A DNA stretch of 64,000 bases from Aliiroseovarius zhejiangensis (GCF_014656375.1 NZ_BNCH01000008.1:61481-125480); one strand, 5' to 3'; positions 18,238-27,760 are shown, numbered from the stretch's first letter. The notes: a model not told the origin generated them from the letters alone. Translations and numbers: made by a program.

Positions 18238-18780
18238 ATGCATGACCACGCGGCCCAACTGCCCGTCTTTCCCCGCCTTCCGGCCTTTGCCCTGCGCGGG
18301 CTGCCGTTGACACCTATTGCGTTGGCGCTGGGGGCCTTTGCCCGGCGCATGGCGACGCGGCATCCGTCGATGTTCAAACGTTTGGGCGACTATGGCACGT
18401 TGCGATTCGTGCTGGACCCGACCGACCTGCCGGTCACGCTGCTGTTGGAGCCGCGCGCGGGCAACCCGCGCCTGCGTCTGTCGCGCAAACCGCTTGAGGG
18501 TGACGCGCGCATCGCTGGGCCTCTGTCGGGTCTCTTGGGCATGGTGCACGGGGCTTACGATGGCGACGCGCTGTTTTTCTCGCGCGATCTGGTGATTGAA
18601 GGCGACACCGCCGCCGTGCTGGCGCTGCGCAACGCCATTGATGATGCCGAACTTGATCTGGCCGCCGAGGCCGAGGCGATGTCCGGCCCCTTTGCCCCTC
18701 AGGTCAAGCGCCTGATCGACCTTGCTGAAACCAAAACCGGCGTGGCCCTGTCGCGCCACGAGGAGGACCCCCTGTGGTAA
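18238..18780 (+). CDS. ubiT: Anaerobic ubiquinone biosynthesis SCP2-domain protein UbiT
   Basis: A 180-residue protein with an SCP2-type lipid-binding domain. UbiT in E. coli binds ubiquinone intermediates and is needed, with UbiU and UbiV, for O2-independent ubiquinone synthesis. The pattern RHPSMFKRLGDYGTLRFVLD, the DARIAGPLSGLLGMVHGAYD segment and the DALFFSRDLVIEGDTAAVL strand-turn fit this family. AAGAGG precedes ATG 18238. The end overlaps ubiU at GTG 18774. The call rests on sequence pattern and the following ubiU and ubiV genes together. Confidence 0.9.
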   Translation: MHDHAAQLPVFPRLPAFALRGLPLTPIALALGAFARRMATRHPSMFKRLGDYGTLRFVLDPTDLPVTLLLEPRAGNPRLRLSRKPLEGDARIAGPLSGLLGMVHGAYDGDALFFSRDLVIEGDTAAVLALRNAIDDAELDLAAEAEAMSGPFAPQVKRLIDLAETKTGVALSRHEEDPLW

Positions 18781-19757
18781 TGGAAATCGTTTGCCCCGCC
18801 GGCACGCCCGCATCCCTGCGCGCGGCTGTGAAAGCGGGGGCGCACACCGTCTATTGCGGGTTTGCCGATGAAACCAACGCGCGCAATTTTCCCGGCCTGA
18901 ATTTTGACCGGGACGAAATGCGCGAGGGCGTGAAGTTTGCCCATGACCACGGCGCGAAAGTGCTGGTGGCGATCAACACATATCCCCGCGCGGGGGCCGA
19001 GGCGATCTGGCACCGCGCGGTGGCGGATGCGGAGAAATCCGGTGCGGATGCTGTGATTTTGGCTGATCTGGGCCTGCTGGCCTATGCCGCAAAACACCAT
19101 CCCGGCCTGCGGCGGCATTTGTCGGTGCAAGCCGCCGCTGCCAATGCGGATATGCTGAACTTCTATGCCAGCGAGTTCGGCGTGAAGCGCGTCGTGCTGC
19201 CGCGCGTTCTGTCCGTGCCCGAGATTGCCGCGATCAACGCGGAAACCGAGGTCGAGACCGAGGTGTTCGTGTTCGGCGGTCTGTGCGTGATGGCCGAGGG
19301 GCGCTGTTCGCTGTCGTCCTATGCCACCGGGTTGTCGCCCAACATGAACGGCGTCTGTTCGCCCGCGAGCCATGTAGACTATCACGATGACCACGGCGCG
19401 TTGTCGGCCAAGCTGGGCGGGTTCACCATCCACAAGGTTGGCGCGGATGAGCCTGCGCCTTACCCGACGCTGTGCAAAGGCTGTTTCAGTGCGGGCGATG
19501 CCACGGGGCATCTGTTCGAAGATCCGGTCAGTCTGAACGCCGAGAAGCTGATCCCGCAGCTGGTCAAGGCTGGCGTGACCGCGCTGAAAATCGAAGGGCG
19601 GCAGCGGTCGCGGTCTTATGTCGCGCAGGTGGTGCGCAATTTCCGTGCCGCGGTCGAGGCGCAAGCCGCCGGGCGTCCGATGCCCGAAGGGATGCTGGCG
19701 CAACTGACCGAAGGGCAGGCCGCGACGGCCGGTGCCTATAAAAAGACCTGGAGATAA
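18774..19757 (+). CDS. ubiU: Anaerobic ubiquinone hydroxylation protein UbiU (U32 family)
   Basis: A 327-residue U32 peptidase-family protein that carries a 4Fe-4S cluster and acts with UbiV in O2-independent hydroxylation of the ubiquinone ring. It starts MEIVCPAGTPASLRAAV and contains ADETNARNFPGLNF, GGLCVMAEGRCSLS and NGVCSPASH. Counting from ATG 18780, the cluster cysteines fall at 169, 176, 193 and 232, the positions I recall for E. coli UbiU. GTG 18774 has better spacing from AGGAGG (7 bases), so both starts are possible. It ends 3 bases before ubiV. Confidence 0.93.
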   Translation: MVMEIVCPAGTPASLRAAVKAGAHTVYCGFADETNARNFPGLNFDRDEMREGVKFAHDHGAKVLVAINTYPRAGAEAIWHRAVADAEKSGADAVILADLGLLAYAAKHHPGLRRHLSVQAAAANADMLNFYASEFGVKRVVLPRVLSVPEIAAINAETEVETEVFVFGGLCVMAEGRCSLSSYATGLSPNMNGVCSPASHVDYHDDHGALSAKLGGFTIHKVGADEPAPYPTLCKGCFSAGDATGHLFEDPVSLNAEKLIPQLVKAGVTALKIEGRQRSRSYVAQVVRNFRAAVEAQAAGRPMPEGMLAQLTEGQAATAGAYKKTWR

Positions 19758-19760
19758 CCC

Positions 19761-20672
19761 ATGCAGCTGACCGTCGGACCCAACCAGTTTTTCTGGAAAG
19801 CAGATGCGTGGAGCGATTTTTACGACCAGATGGCGAAAGCGCCCGTTGAACGTGTGGTGCTGGGCGAACTTGTGTGTTCAAAACGGTTGCCGTTTTACCA
19901 AGACCGTATTCCGGGCGCGATTGAAACGCTGCTCGCGGCGGGGAAAGAGGTCGCCGTGACCTCGCTTGCGCTGGTGACGTTGAAACGCGAACGCAAGCTG
20001 ACCGCCGGCTTGATCGATGCGGGGGTTGAGGTTGAGGTGAACGACCCGACCACTTTGGCCTATCTGCCCAAGGACGTGCCGTTTTCGGTTGGGCCGCTCG
20101 TGAACGTCTATAACGAAGGCACGCTGGGCTGGCTGGCGGATCGGGGGGCCACGCGCATTTGCCTGCCGCCGGAATTGCCGTTGGAGTCCGTTACGGCGTT
20201 GGCGGCTGAGGGGGCTGCGCGCGGTGTCACGATCGAGGTTTGGGGGCACGGGCGTTTGCCGCTGGCGATCTCGGGCCGCTGCTATCACGCGCGGCTGCAC
20301 AAGCGCACCAAGGACAATTGCCAGTTTGCCTGCGAAGACGATCCCGATGGGCTGACCGTGCGCACGTTGGAAGATCAGCCGTTTCTGGCCATGAACGGGG
20401 TGCAAACCCTATCCGACAGTTGCGCCAGCATGGCCAATCAGTTCGAGGTGCTGCGCGATGCCGGCGTAAAGGCGCTGCGTCTGTCGCCGCACACCGGCGA
20501 TTTTTCGGGCGTTTGCCGGGCCTGGCGCGACCGGATTGACGGGCGGCTGGACGCCGCCGCATTGTCCGAAACATTGGAAACTCTGTCCGGCGGCATGCGC
20601 TTGTCGGATGGGTTTCTGACCGGCGCGCGTGGCGCGGACTGGTCGCGCGCAAAAGAAGGAGAACCCGCATGA
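19761..20672 (+). CDS. ubiV: Anaerobic ubiquinone hydroxylation protein UbiV (U32 family)
   Basis: A 303-residue U32-family protein, partner of UbiU in a heterodimer with one 4Fe-4S cluster per subunit. Cysteines 39 (GELVCSKRLPF), 174 (SGRCYHAR), 187 and 191 (DNCQFACEDD) reproduce the UbiV spacing (13 then 4 residues between the last three). No protease role is expected. It is co-transcribed with ubiT and ubiU, and the next gene overlaps its stop by 4 bases (ATGA at 20669). In Pseudomonas, ubiTUV are needed for denitrifying growth, which fits the location. Confidence 0.93.
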   Translation: MQLTVGPNQFFWKADAWSDFYDQMAKAPVERVVLGELVCSKRLPFYQDRIPGAIETLLAAGKEVAVTSLALVTLKRERKLTAGLIDAGVEVEVNDPTTLAYLPKDVPFSVGPLVNVYNEGTLGWLADRGATRICLPPELPLESVTALAAEGAARGVTIEVWGHGRLPLAISGRCYHARLHKRTKDNCQFACEDDPDGLTVRTLEDQPFLAMNGVQTLSDSCASMANQFEVLRDAGVKALRLSPHTGDFSGVCRAWRDRIDGRLDAAALSETLETLSGGMRLSDGFLTGARGADWSRAKEGEPA

Positions 20673-21172
20673 GGATCGCCTGTATCGCTGCCAAGGGACG
20701 GGGTGAAACCGACCGCCTGATTTCCGAAGCTGCCGCAACGCTTGAGGCCGAGGGCTTCGTGTTGAACGGCATTGTCAAGGTCTTGCAGGATATGCCGAAG
20801 GGCGCGCATCACTGTGACATGGACGTGCGCGTTCTGGCGGACAATCGCACCATTCGCATCACCCAATCGCTGGGCGAAGGGTCCGAAGGCTGTCGCCTGA
20901 ACCCGGCCGCGATTGCCGAGGCCGTCGCCGCCGTCGATCAGGCCAGCAGTCTGGACGCGGACGTGTTCATACTGAACAAGTTTGGACCCGAGGAGGCCGA
21001 GGGGCGTGGGTTTCGCGCCGCGATTGCCGCCGCGCTGGAACAGGATATTCCGGTTCTGGTCGGTCTTGGCGGGGGCGAGGCCAGCCGCAAGGGCTTTGCA
21101 GATTTCGTGGGCGACATGGCCGAAACCCTGCCTGCCGATCCCGATGCCATCCTGACATGGGTGCGCGGCTGA
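20669..21172 (+). CDS. DUF2478 family protein (NTPase-like)
   Basis: A 167-residue protein matching DUF2478, a family resembling nucleoside triphosphatases and often found near molybdenum or anaerobic respiration genes. The start RIACIAAKGRGETDRLISEA replaces a classical Walker A with a glycine-poor loop, so nucleotide binding is uncertain. The pairs HHCDMDVRVL and DVFILNKFGPEEAEGRG are typical of the family. It overlaps ubiV by 4 bases and is the last gene of the ubiT operon. It converges on the CbiX-like gene with only 4 bases between them and no visible terminator. Function unknown. Confidence 0.78.
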   Translation: MRIACIAAKGRGETDRLISEAAATLEAEGFVLNGIVKVLQDMPKGAHHCDMDVRVLADNRTIRITQSLGEGSEGCRLNPAAIAEAVAAVDQASSLDADVFILNKFGPEEAEGRGFRAAIAAALEQDIPVLVGLGGGEASRKGFADFVGDMAETLPADPDAILTWVRG

Positions 21173-21176
21173 GCCG

Positions 21177-21887
21177 TCAGGCCGATGCGGCTTTGCGCGT
21201 ATCGGTCCGTTCAGCGGCAAGGGCGGTGGCCACCATCGCATCGACGCCTTCAAGCTGGCTGATCACCGGCAGCACGCGGCCTGTGAAGCCGATCCCGCCC
21301 AGTTCCTCGTGCACGTCTTCGCGCACGTGATCGCCTTCCATCGCGAAGAAGGGCAGGCACAGGATATTGTCCGGCAGGTCTTTGGCGACCTCGGGGATGG
21401 TGGGGGATTGTTCCAGAAACCCGACGGTGATGTCAGCCCCGCCAAGGGCCTGGGCCAGCAGATCGGCGAAATCATGGGTGGCGCGGGCGGGCGCGTGGCG
21501 ACCGCTGCCGGACCCGTGGGCGACAAGCAACAGCGGATCACCATCGGTCCAGCCTTCGGCGCGCAAGCCGGCGGCGGCCAGACCGGGCAGGGCCGGGTCC
21601 ATGCCGAACGGGGTCATCACCGGAAAGGGCGCATCGCCCAGACGCCCGGCCAGGCAGGTGCGCACGAACCAGCCATCCGACATGAACAACGGATAGACCA
21701 CCGCGCCGGCGGCCATGTTGTCCAACTGCGCCTCAAGCGCGCCGGGTTTGGCCAGCGTGGCCGACCCCAGCCGCAGATCGGGCGTGTGGGCCTGCACCTT
21801 GGTGACATAGGCGGTCAGCGCGGCCTCGGCCGGATCGGGCGACGAGGGTTGCCCGTGCGAGACGATCAGGGCGTCGATGTGATCCAA
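21177..21887 (-). CDS. CbiX/SirB-like sirohydrochlorin chelatase family protein
   Basis: A 236-residue protein of the type II chelatase family, which inserts Co2+ or Fe2+ into sirohydrochlorin. The N-terminal IVSHGQPSSPDP and the second-half VAHGSGSGRHAP carry the histidines expected at the metal site, in the two-domain arrangement of CbiX/HemH-like folds. The start is TTG 21887 with AAAGGAG 9 bases upstream. It lies 32 bases after nirN on the same strand, so it is probably the last gene of the heme d1 operon. Siroheme is the substrate of NirDLGH, so ferrochelation for heme d1 is an attractive, unproven role. Confidence 0.75.
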   Translation of the reverse strand: MDHIDALIVSHGQPSSPDPAEAALTAYVTKVQAHTPDLRLGSATLAKPGALEAQLDNMAAGAVVYPLFMSDGWFVRTCLAGRLGDAPFPVMTPFGMDPALPGLAAAGLRAEGWTDGDPLLLVAHGSGSGRHAPARATHDFADLLAQALGGADITVGFLEQSPTIPEVAKDLPDNILCLPFFAMEGDHVREDVHEELGGIGFTGRVLPVISQLEGVDAMVATALAAERTDTRKAASA

Positions 21888-21919
21888 GGGCTGGCTCCTT
21901 TCAGGGTGCTGGCGCGCGG

Positions 21920-23482
21920 TCAGTGGCTGGTGCCTTCTTCGAAGGTGATCTTGTTCCAGACGTTATACTTGCCCGACGGTTTGCGCATCGGCAACCGCTT
22001 CACGATTTCGAGGGTTTTGGCATCGTAAACCAACACCTCGCCCTCGTCCTCCCAAACCGATACAAGCGCATGGCTGCCGTCCTTGGTGAATTCCACATGC
22101 GCGACAGTGGCACCGGGCACGGGTTGCAGGGTCTTCACGATCTCAAGCGTTTCCTTGTCGATGATGTGCATCTTGTCGCGGTTCGGCCCAAAGAACACAT
22201 CGGCCCACACGTAAGGCGAGGTCTTGTGGCTGCGCATGAAGAAGCCCGGCCCTTCGGTGGTGATCCGCTTGACGGTTTCCCAGGTGTTCATGTCGATCAC
22301 CGACACGGTGCCGTCTTTCAGATGCGGGGTGGCCATGACCTTGGTGTCTTTCCAGTCCCATGTGATGCCCGACCCCAAATGCGGCATCCCCGGCAAGTCC
22401 AGATCAGCCACTTTCTGGCCGATCACAAGGTCGATAACCAACCCGTCCTCGCCTTTGCGGGATGCGCCCATTATGTGTTCGTATTTCTGATCAAAGAAGA
22501 AATCGTCCAGAAAATCGGGGGTGGTGATCTTGCGGATCGGGAAATCCGTGTCCTGCTTGGTCGGCCCTTCGATGCGCCAGTCATGGGTGAAGCCTGCCGC
22601 ATAAATCCCCATGTCGGGGTTCTTGCTGTAGGACACTTCCCAGATTTCCGGCACGTCTTTCAGCGCCAGAACGAAGCTGTCGCGCGGGGGCGCTTGGTAC
22701 ACGGCGGAGACCCGGCTGGGCGTGCCGTCTTTGCCCACGACCTCGTGCACTTCGGCCACCGACAGGTCGTCGGTGGAGAGGATGGTCAGCGTGTTGGGCA
22801 GATAGTTCGCGACCGCCAGCCATTTGCCATCGCCAGACATGGCGATGTTGCGGCTGTTCAGACCGGCGCGCACACGGCCCACCTGTTTCAGCGCATAAAT
22901 GTCATATTTCTGCACCCAACCGTCACGCGACATGATGAAGACGAACTTGCCATCGGGGGTGAATTTCGGCCCGCCATGCACGGCGAAGGGGGTTTCGAAC
23001 CGGTCCAGAACCTCGAACGTGTCGCCATCAAGGACCGAGATGTGATGATCGCCCGTTTCCACCGCCAGCGTGATGTTCATGGGATCGGACGGCCAGACGG
23101 GGGCATCAACAGGCGCGTAGTCCTCGTCCATCACGCGGCTTGCCATGATCTCGGCCTCGTTCCAGGGCGGGATCACGTCCAAGGGTGTTTTCAGGTATTC
23201 GGCCAGCGCGGCAATCTGCTCGTCCGTCAGGTCTTCGGAATAGCCGGGCATCTGGGTGGTGACGCGGCCATCGCGGATGACCTCGGCAATCTTGGGGCCG
23301 CGCATCCGCGCCAGCGTTTCCGGGATCAGGGCCGGGCCTTGCGCGCCAAGACGGTTCTCGGCGTGGCATTCGGCGCAATAGTCCTGATAATCCTGCGCTG
23401 CATCGGCGGCGGCCAGAAGGGGCAGGGCGGTCAGGGTGGCGGCCAGCAGGGCGGCTTTAGAAAAACTGGTGTTTCGGGTCAT
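21920..23482 (-). CDS. nirN: Dihydro-heme d1 dehydrogenase NirN
   Basis: A 520-residue periplasmic protein, a NirS paralogue that performs the last step of heme d1 synthesis, forming the acrylate side chain. A signal peptide covers about residues 1-28, a c-type heme motif CAECH is at 36-40, and the rest is an eight-bladed d1-type propeller with repeated [18 protein letters not shown] strands. The length suits NirN and is shorter than NirS at 31482. Its start overlaps the end of nirJ by 26 bases. Confidence 0.92.
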   Translation of the reverse strand: MTRNTSFSKAALLAATLTALPLLAAADAAQDYQDYCAECHAENRLGAQGPALIPETLARMRGPKIAEVIRDGRVTTQMPGYSEDLTDEQIAALAEYLKTPLDVIPPWNEAEIMASRVMDEDYAPVDAPVWPSDPMNITLAVETGDHHISVLDGDTFEVLDRFETPFAVHGGPKFTPDGKFVFIMSRDGWVQKYDIYALKQVGRVRAGLNSRNIAMSGDGKWLAVANYLPNTLTILSTDDLSVAEVHEVVGKDGTPSRVSAVYQAPPRDSFVLALKDVPEIWEVSYSKNPDMGIYAAGFTHDWRIEGPTKQDTDFPIRKITTPDFLDDFFFDQKYEHIMGASRKGEDGLVIDLVIGQKVADLDLPGMPHLGSGITWDWKDTKVMATPHLKDGTVSVIDMNTWETVKRITTEGPGFFMRSHKTSPYVWADVFFGPNRDKMHIIDKETLEIVKTLQPVPGATVAHVEFTKDGSHALVSVWEDEGEVLVYDAKTLEIVKRLPMRKPSGKYNVWNKITFEEGTSH

Positions 23483-24671
23483 TGCTTTTGCCTCGGAAGG
23501 GGGTGACTTGCAGCCGGTCGGCTTCGGTCACGCCAATTTCGTCATTTGTCAGATAGCAGGCCGGGTCTTCGGCCCACGGATCGCCCGTCACCTGCAACGC
23601 GCGGATGCGGGTGTTGCCGCCGCAGACATCTTGAATTGCGCAGGCCCCGCAGCGGCCTTTCAAAGGGCGCGGGCGGGTGCGCAGGGTGGCGAGCATTGGG
23701 TCGTCGCCGGTCCACAGCTCGGAAAACGGCGTGTCTTTCACATTGCCGACGGTGTAATCGGACCAATAGGTGTCGGGGTGAACCTTGCCCAAGAAGTCGA
23801 TATTGGCAACACCCATGCCGGACGAGTTGCCGCCCCATGCGACCAGATGGTCGCGCAGATGGGCGACTTTTTCGGCGTCGAAATTCTCGGCCGCCCATTG
23901 CAGGAAATAGCCCGCATCGGCGTCATTGTTGCCGGTGACAATATCCAACTGCCGCCCGCCCGAGGCGCTTTCCCAGGCCCGGTCGATCAGCAGGTCCATG
24001 CCCTTGCGGGTCATTTTGTGATGCGCGTCCTCGCCCCGGTTTTTGTCGCCGCGCCCGGCATAGACAAGGTGGGACAGGTAGAATTTATCGACCCCTTCGT
24101 CGTCACACAGCTTCAGAAGATCGGGCAGATGGTGCTGCGTGCCTTCGGTCAGGCAAAAGCGCAGGCCCACGCGCACGTCGCGCTTTTTCAACTCGCGCAC
24201 ACCGCGCACTGCGTCGTCGAACGCGCCATCGACACCGCGGAACCAGTCGTTGGTTTCGCCAATCCCGTCGATCGAGATGCCGACATAGTTAAACCCGATC
24301 TCGGCCACCTGATCGGCGACCTCACCGTGAATTTTGGTGCCGTTGGTGGACAGGGCCAGCACGCGGGTCAGCTTGCGGGCGCGTTTGGCCAGCGGGAACA
24401 GATACGGGCTGTCCAGCGGTTCGCCCCCTGACAGGATGATCGCGGGCACCTTGAACTGGCCCAGGTCCTCCAGCGTCTCCATCGCTTGTGCTTCCGACAA
24501 TTCGCCCGGGAAATTCACGTCTGCGGACACGGTGTAACAGTGGCGGCATTTCAGGTTGCAGCGGCGCGTCAGGTTCCAGATCACCACGGGTTTCACCATC
24601 CCGTCACCCCGGCGCGGACGCACCGGCGTCGGGTTGGCGAGTTGGTGCATGTATTCGGTCAGGCGGAACAT
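23457..24671 (-). CDS. nirJ: Heme d1 biosynthesis radical SAM protein NirJ
   Basis: A 404-residue radical SAM enzyme that replaces two propionate side chains with oxo groups during heme d1 synthesis. The SAM-cluster motif CNLKCRHC has cysteines at 38, 42 and 45, and GGEP ([10 protein letters not shown]) is present. A C-terminal SPASM-like cysteine set ([14 protein letters not shown]) suggests a second iron-sulfur cluster. The N-terminus [11 protein letters not shown] is typical of NirJ. It sits 1 base after nirH and overlaps nirN. Confidence 0.95.
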   Translation of the reverse strand: MFRLTEYMHQLANPTPVRPRRGDGMVKPVVIWNLTRRCNLKCRHCYTVSADVNFPGELSEAQAMETLEDLGQFKVPAIILSGGEPLDSPYLFPLAKRARKLTRVLALSTNGTKIHGEVADQVAEIGFNYVGISIDGIGETNDWFRGVDGAFDDAVRGVRELKKRDVRVGLRFCLTEGTQHHLPDLLKLCDDEGVDKFYLSHLVYAGRGDKNRGEDAHHKMTRKGMDLLIDRAWESASGGRQLDIVTGNNDADAGYFLQWAAENFDAEKVAHLRDHLVAWGGNSSGMGVANIDFLGKVHPDTYWSDYTVGNVKDTPFSELWTGDDPMLATLRTRPRPLKGRCGACAIQDVCGGNTRIRALQVTGDPWAEDPACYLTNDEIGVTEADRLQVTPFRGKSNDPKHQFF

Positions 24672-24672
24672 A

Positions 24673-25161
24673 TCAGCCCCCTTTCTTGCGAAGCCGAAGC
24701 CCCGTCTTTTTCAAAATTCGGGTGGAATAGAGCGTGTCACTGCCGCGCAGTGCATCGCCCAGAAGGTCGACGATCTGTTGGCGCTTTTCCTCGACCTCTT
24801 CACGCGATGATCCGTGGACCATGGCAAACAGGTTGTAAGGCCAGTCGGGCAGGGCACGCGGGCGTTCATAGCTGTGGGTGACGAAGGGCAGCGCGCCGAT
24901 TTTCGGGCCAACCTCGTTCAGCACTGCGTCGTCCACATCCCAAACCGTCATGCCATTGGCGGTCATACCCAGTTTGTAGTGGTTGGGCGCGGCGGCGATG
25001 CGGCGAATGACGCCGCTTTCCTTCATTGCGGCGAGGCGCGCGGTCAGGTCGGACTCACTCAGCCCCAGTTTTTCGGCCACTTCGGCGTAAGGGGCAGGGA
25101 CCAGCGGCAGGCCGGATTGCAGCGCCTCGATGATGGCGCGGTCTGTTGCGTCGATCGTCAT
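24673..25161 (-). CDS. nirH: Siroheme decarboxylase subunit NirH
   Basis: A 162-residue Lrp/AsnC-like protein that, with NirD, NirL and NirG, decarboxylates siroheme to didecarboxysiroheme. An N-terminal winged helix ([20 protein letters not shown]) is followed by a RAM-like domain with [25 protein letters not shown] chose ATG 25161, which overlaps nirG by 4 bases; the in-frame extension to 25293 lies inside nirG. The family looks regulatory by fold but is enzymatic in this pathway. Confidence 0.9.
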   Translation of the reverse strand: MTIDATDRAIIEALQSGLPLVPAPYAEVAEKLGLSESDLTARLAAMKESGVIRRIAAAPNHYKLGMTANGMTVWDVDDAVLNEVGPKIGALPFVTHSYERPRALPDWPYNLFAMVHGSSREEVEEKRQQIVDLLGDALRGSDTLYSTRILKKTGLRLRKKGG

Positions 25162-25610
25162 GCTGCCACCCTGAACCCGATGTAAAATTCCTGAAGTTTT
25201 GGAAAGCGGAACACGGGCAGGCCGGTTTCGTCCTCGATAAGGTCGGCGGTGTCTGCAATGCCTTCGGGGGTTTCGCAGGCCAGCACGAACCACATATTCA
25301 GCTTGTGCGAGCGTTCATAATTGTGCGCGACTTCGGGGTGGGCGTTGACCTTGTCGTTCACCTCTTCAAACCGATCCGCGGGCACGTTCATGGCGCAAAG
25401 GCAGAAGGCACCCCCCATGGCGGCGGCGTCAAAGAACGGGCCGAAGCGGGTCAGAACGCCGGATGCGCGCAAGGCGCGGACACGGTCCAGCAGTGCCTCT
25501 TCCGTCAGGCCAAGTTTCTCGGCCAGGGGTGCGAAGGGGCGGTGGTCCAGCGGCAGGTCGTCTTGCAGGGCGTTCACCAGCGCGCGGTCGATATCGTCAA
25601 GGGCGGTCAT
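25158..25610 (-). CDS. nirG: Siroheme decarboxylase subunit NirG
   Basis: A 150-residue Lrp/AsnC-fold protein, one of the NirDLGH siroheme decarboxylase components. It has DDIDRALVNALQDDLPLDHRP at the start and VAHNYERSHKLNMWFVLA in the second domain, the active-site region of the family. It overlaps nirDL at its start (25607-25610) and nirH at its end, consistent with coupled, stoichiometric translation. Confidence 0.88.
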   Translation of the reverse strand: MTALDDIDRALVNALQDDLPLDHRPFAPLAEKLGLTEEALLDRVRALRASGVLTRFGPFFDAAAMGGAFCLCAMNVPADRFEEVNDKVNAHPEVAHNYERSHKLNMWFVLACETPEGIADTADLIEDETGLPVFRFPKLQEFYIGFRVAA

Positions 25611-26605
25611 TCTGCGGCCTCCTTTTCTTTCGCGATCATGGCGCCGGTTTGGCGAAAGCAGCGGGTGGAGAACAGGACTTTATGCTCGATTCCTTCCAGC
25701 GCGGGCAGGGCGCGGGCGTTCTCCAGCACCGACATTGCAGCCTCGCGCGATTGGGCGTGGATCATGCAATACAGGCGATAGGGCCAGACATCCGCGACCG
25801 GGCGGCGTTCGTAACAGAGCGTCACGCCGGGCAGCGCGGCCAGTTGGGTGCCAGCCTCGTAAACGTCGTCTTTGGCGACGTTCCAGACGACCATCGCGTT
25901 TGATTTCCAGCCCAGCTTGCGGTGGCGCACGATGACGCCAAGACGCGACAAGACCCCTGCTTTGGTCAGGGCGGTGACGCGGGTCAGCACCTCGGCTTCG
26001 GTGCGACCAAGTTGGTCGGCAATCACCGCATAGGGGGCGGCAACCAATGGCATGCCTTTGGTCAGCGCGTTCATCAGGTCTTTGTCGCCGTCGCGGATCG
26101 CGGACATATCCAGTGCGCGGGGGGCGGCGTGCATCACGGGGGTATCGCCGCTGCCCATCTTGAATCCAAGGTCAATATTGAAGGGCTGCATCAAGCGCAG
26201 GTCAAGCACACGCAGGCCCGTGCGATCCGATATCCGTTCAAGCGAGGCATTCACCGCGTCGCGATCCGGGCCGGTGGCGACGAACCAGATGTTCCATTCG
26301 TCCTCGCGTTCATAGGAATGGTTCACGCCGGGGTCTTCGTTGATGATCGCGGCGACCTTCTCGATCTGGCCTATGGGCGCGGCGACGGCGGCCAGGGTGG
26401 AGGCGGACAGAGTGTTCGGCGCACAGGTCGCGCCAACCCGAGTGATCGTGCCGTTTTCCTGCATGTCGGCCAGGCGGGTCAGCACGTCATCCTCGGTCGT
26501 GCCTGCCGCGCGCGCCAGCTCGGCAAAGGGGCGGGGCACGACAGGGAAGTCGCGCTGCCAGTCGTCCAGCAGGGCACGGTCGATAGGGTGGGCGATATCC
26601 TTCAT
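25607..26605 (-). CDS. nirD: Fused siroheme decarboxylase NirDL
   Basis: A 332-residue protein with two Lrp/AsnC-like units in tandem. The first (residues about 1-150) contains HPIDRALLDDWQRDFPVVPRP and NHSYEREDEWNIWFVATG. The second (about 165-325) contains DGDKDLMNALTKGMPLVAAPY and TLCYERRPVADVWPYRLYCM. This corresponds to NirD plus NirL, which are separate in Pseudomonas stutzeri-type clusters but fused in some alphaproteobacteria. The two YER motifs mark duplicate active-site regions. It begins 3 bases after nirF. Confidence 0.9.
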   Translation of the reverse strand: MKDIAHPIDRALLDDWQRDFPVVPRPFAELARAAGTTEDDVLTRLADMQENGTITRVGATCAPNTLSASTLAAVAAPIGQIEKVAAIINEDPGVNHSYEREDEWNIWFVATGPDRDAVNASLERISDRTGLRVLDLRLMQPFNIDLGFKMGSGDTPVMHAAPRALDMSAIRDGDKDLMNALTKGMPLVAAPYAVIADQLGRTEAEVLTRVTALTKAGVLSRLGVIVRHRKLGWKSNAMVVWNVAKDDVYEAGTQLAALPGVTLCYERRPVADVWPYRLYCMIHAQSREAAMSVLENARALPALEGIEHKVLFSTRCFRQTGAMIAKEKEAAE

Positions 26606-26608
26606 CGC

Positions 26609-27760
26609 CTAGAGCCCCAACCGGTGCGCGCGGGCGGTGAAGAAAATGCCCGAGGGGCTGTCGGCGTCGATTTCGCGCAGCAATTCGAAGCTGTGCGTGT
26701 CATAGATTTTCACCTTGTTCTCATCCCGCACGCTGACCCAGATTTCGTGGCCGCGCGGGGTGAACTCCATATGCAGCACGGCGGGGCCGGGTTTGAACTC
26801 GTGGATCACCTCTTTCGTCACGGTGTCGATCACCTGAATGGTGTCGTTCATCGGGTGGGCGAAGTTGACCCAGACCTGACGACCATCAGGCCGCGCCATG
26901 GCGAAAACGGGCTGGGAATAGGTTTTGGTGCGGCCGGTTTCCTCAAGCGTTTGGGCATCGACCCACAGCACTTCGTGGTGGCCGACGGCGGGCAGAACGA
27001 ACTCGGACCCGGTCAGCGCCCAGCCTTCAAGGTGGGGCATTTTATAGACCGGCATTTCTTCTTGCCCGCGCCCGTAATCGGGCATGACGCGGATCGGTTT
27101 GGGATCATCTTCCCACAGATCCAGCGCGGTCAGACCGTCTTCGCCAAAAAGACCGGTGATATAGGTGCGCCCGTTGCCCGTCACCAGCGCGTCATAGGGG
27201 TTCTTGCCCATGTCGGTGATTTTGGTGATCGCGGGCTCGGTGCCTTTGGACATATCGGCGATCCATGTCTCGCCCGTGTCCCATGTGGTGAACACAAAGC
27301 GGCGGCCGGGGATGTCCACCAGCCCGATGGTTTTTGACTGGGTGGGAATGTCGGCGACCATGTCCAAGGTGCCCGCGTCAAAGATACGCACGCCGCCGGG
27401 TTCATAGTTCGCCACCGCGACCAGTTCGCCATCGTCGGAAATCGCCCCACCGATGGAATTGCCGCCTTGCACGACGCGATTGGCGATCTTGCGTTCGACA
27501 ATATCCACCTTGGTCAGCCCGCCATCGCGGCCAAACACATAGGCATAACGTTCATCCGGTGAATATACGATTGACGCATGGGACAGATCGCCCAGGCCTT
27601 CGATCCGCGCCAGCGCCGCCCGGTCGGATTGATCGACCAAGAGGACCGAGCCTTTGGCCCGTTCAATCACCAGACCCAGATCGCCGGTTGCAATCGTGTC
27701 GGCAAGGGCGGCGGTGCCAAGGGTGGCGGCAAGCGCGATGGCGGAAATCAGGGTTTTCAT
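26609..27760 (-). CDS. nirF: Heme d1 biosynthesis protein NirF
   Basis: A 383-residue d1-type propeller protein. NirF is needed late in heme d1 synthesis and binds d1-like tetrapyrroles. A signal peptide (MKTLISAIALAATLGTAALA) precedes the mature protein, suggesting a periplasmic location. Repeated blades include SIGGAISDDGELVAVANYEP and LHMEFTPRGHEIWVSVRDE. It overlaps nirC by 4 bases at its start and lies just before nirDL. Confidence 0.93.
   Translation of the reverse strand: MKTLISAIALAATLGTAALADTIATGDLGLVIERAKGSVLLVDQSDRAALARIEGLGDLSHASIVYSPDERYAYVFGRDGGLTKVDIVERKIANRVVQGGNSIGGAISDDGELVAVANYEPGGVRIFDAGTLDMVADIPTQSKTIGLVDIPGRRFVFTTWDTGETWIADMSKGTEPAITKITDMGKNPYDALVTGNGRTYITGLFGEDGLTALDLWEDDPKPIRVMPDYGRGQEEMPVYKMPHLEGWALTGSEFVLPAVGHHEVLWVDAQTLEETGRTKTYSQPVFAMARPDGRQVWVNFAHPMNDTIQVIDTVTKEVIHEFKPGPAVLHMEFTPRGHEIWVSVRDENKVKIYDTHSFELLREIDADSPSGIFFTARAHRLGL

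Noticed and set aside
21923..23506. 527-codon plus-strand frame opposite nirN
   Set aside because: Antisense shadow of nirN; the signal peptide, heme motif and propeller are on the minus strand.
25922..27337. 471-codon plus-strand frame opposite nirDL and nirF
   Set aside because: Spans two real genes in antisense and has the Gly/His/Gln-rich composition of a shadow frame.
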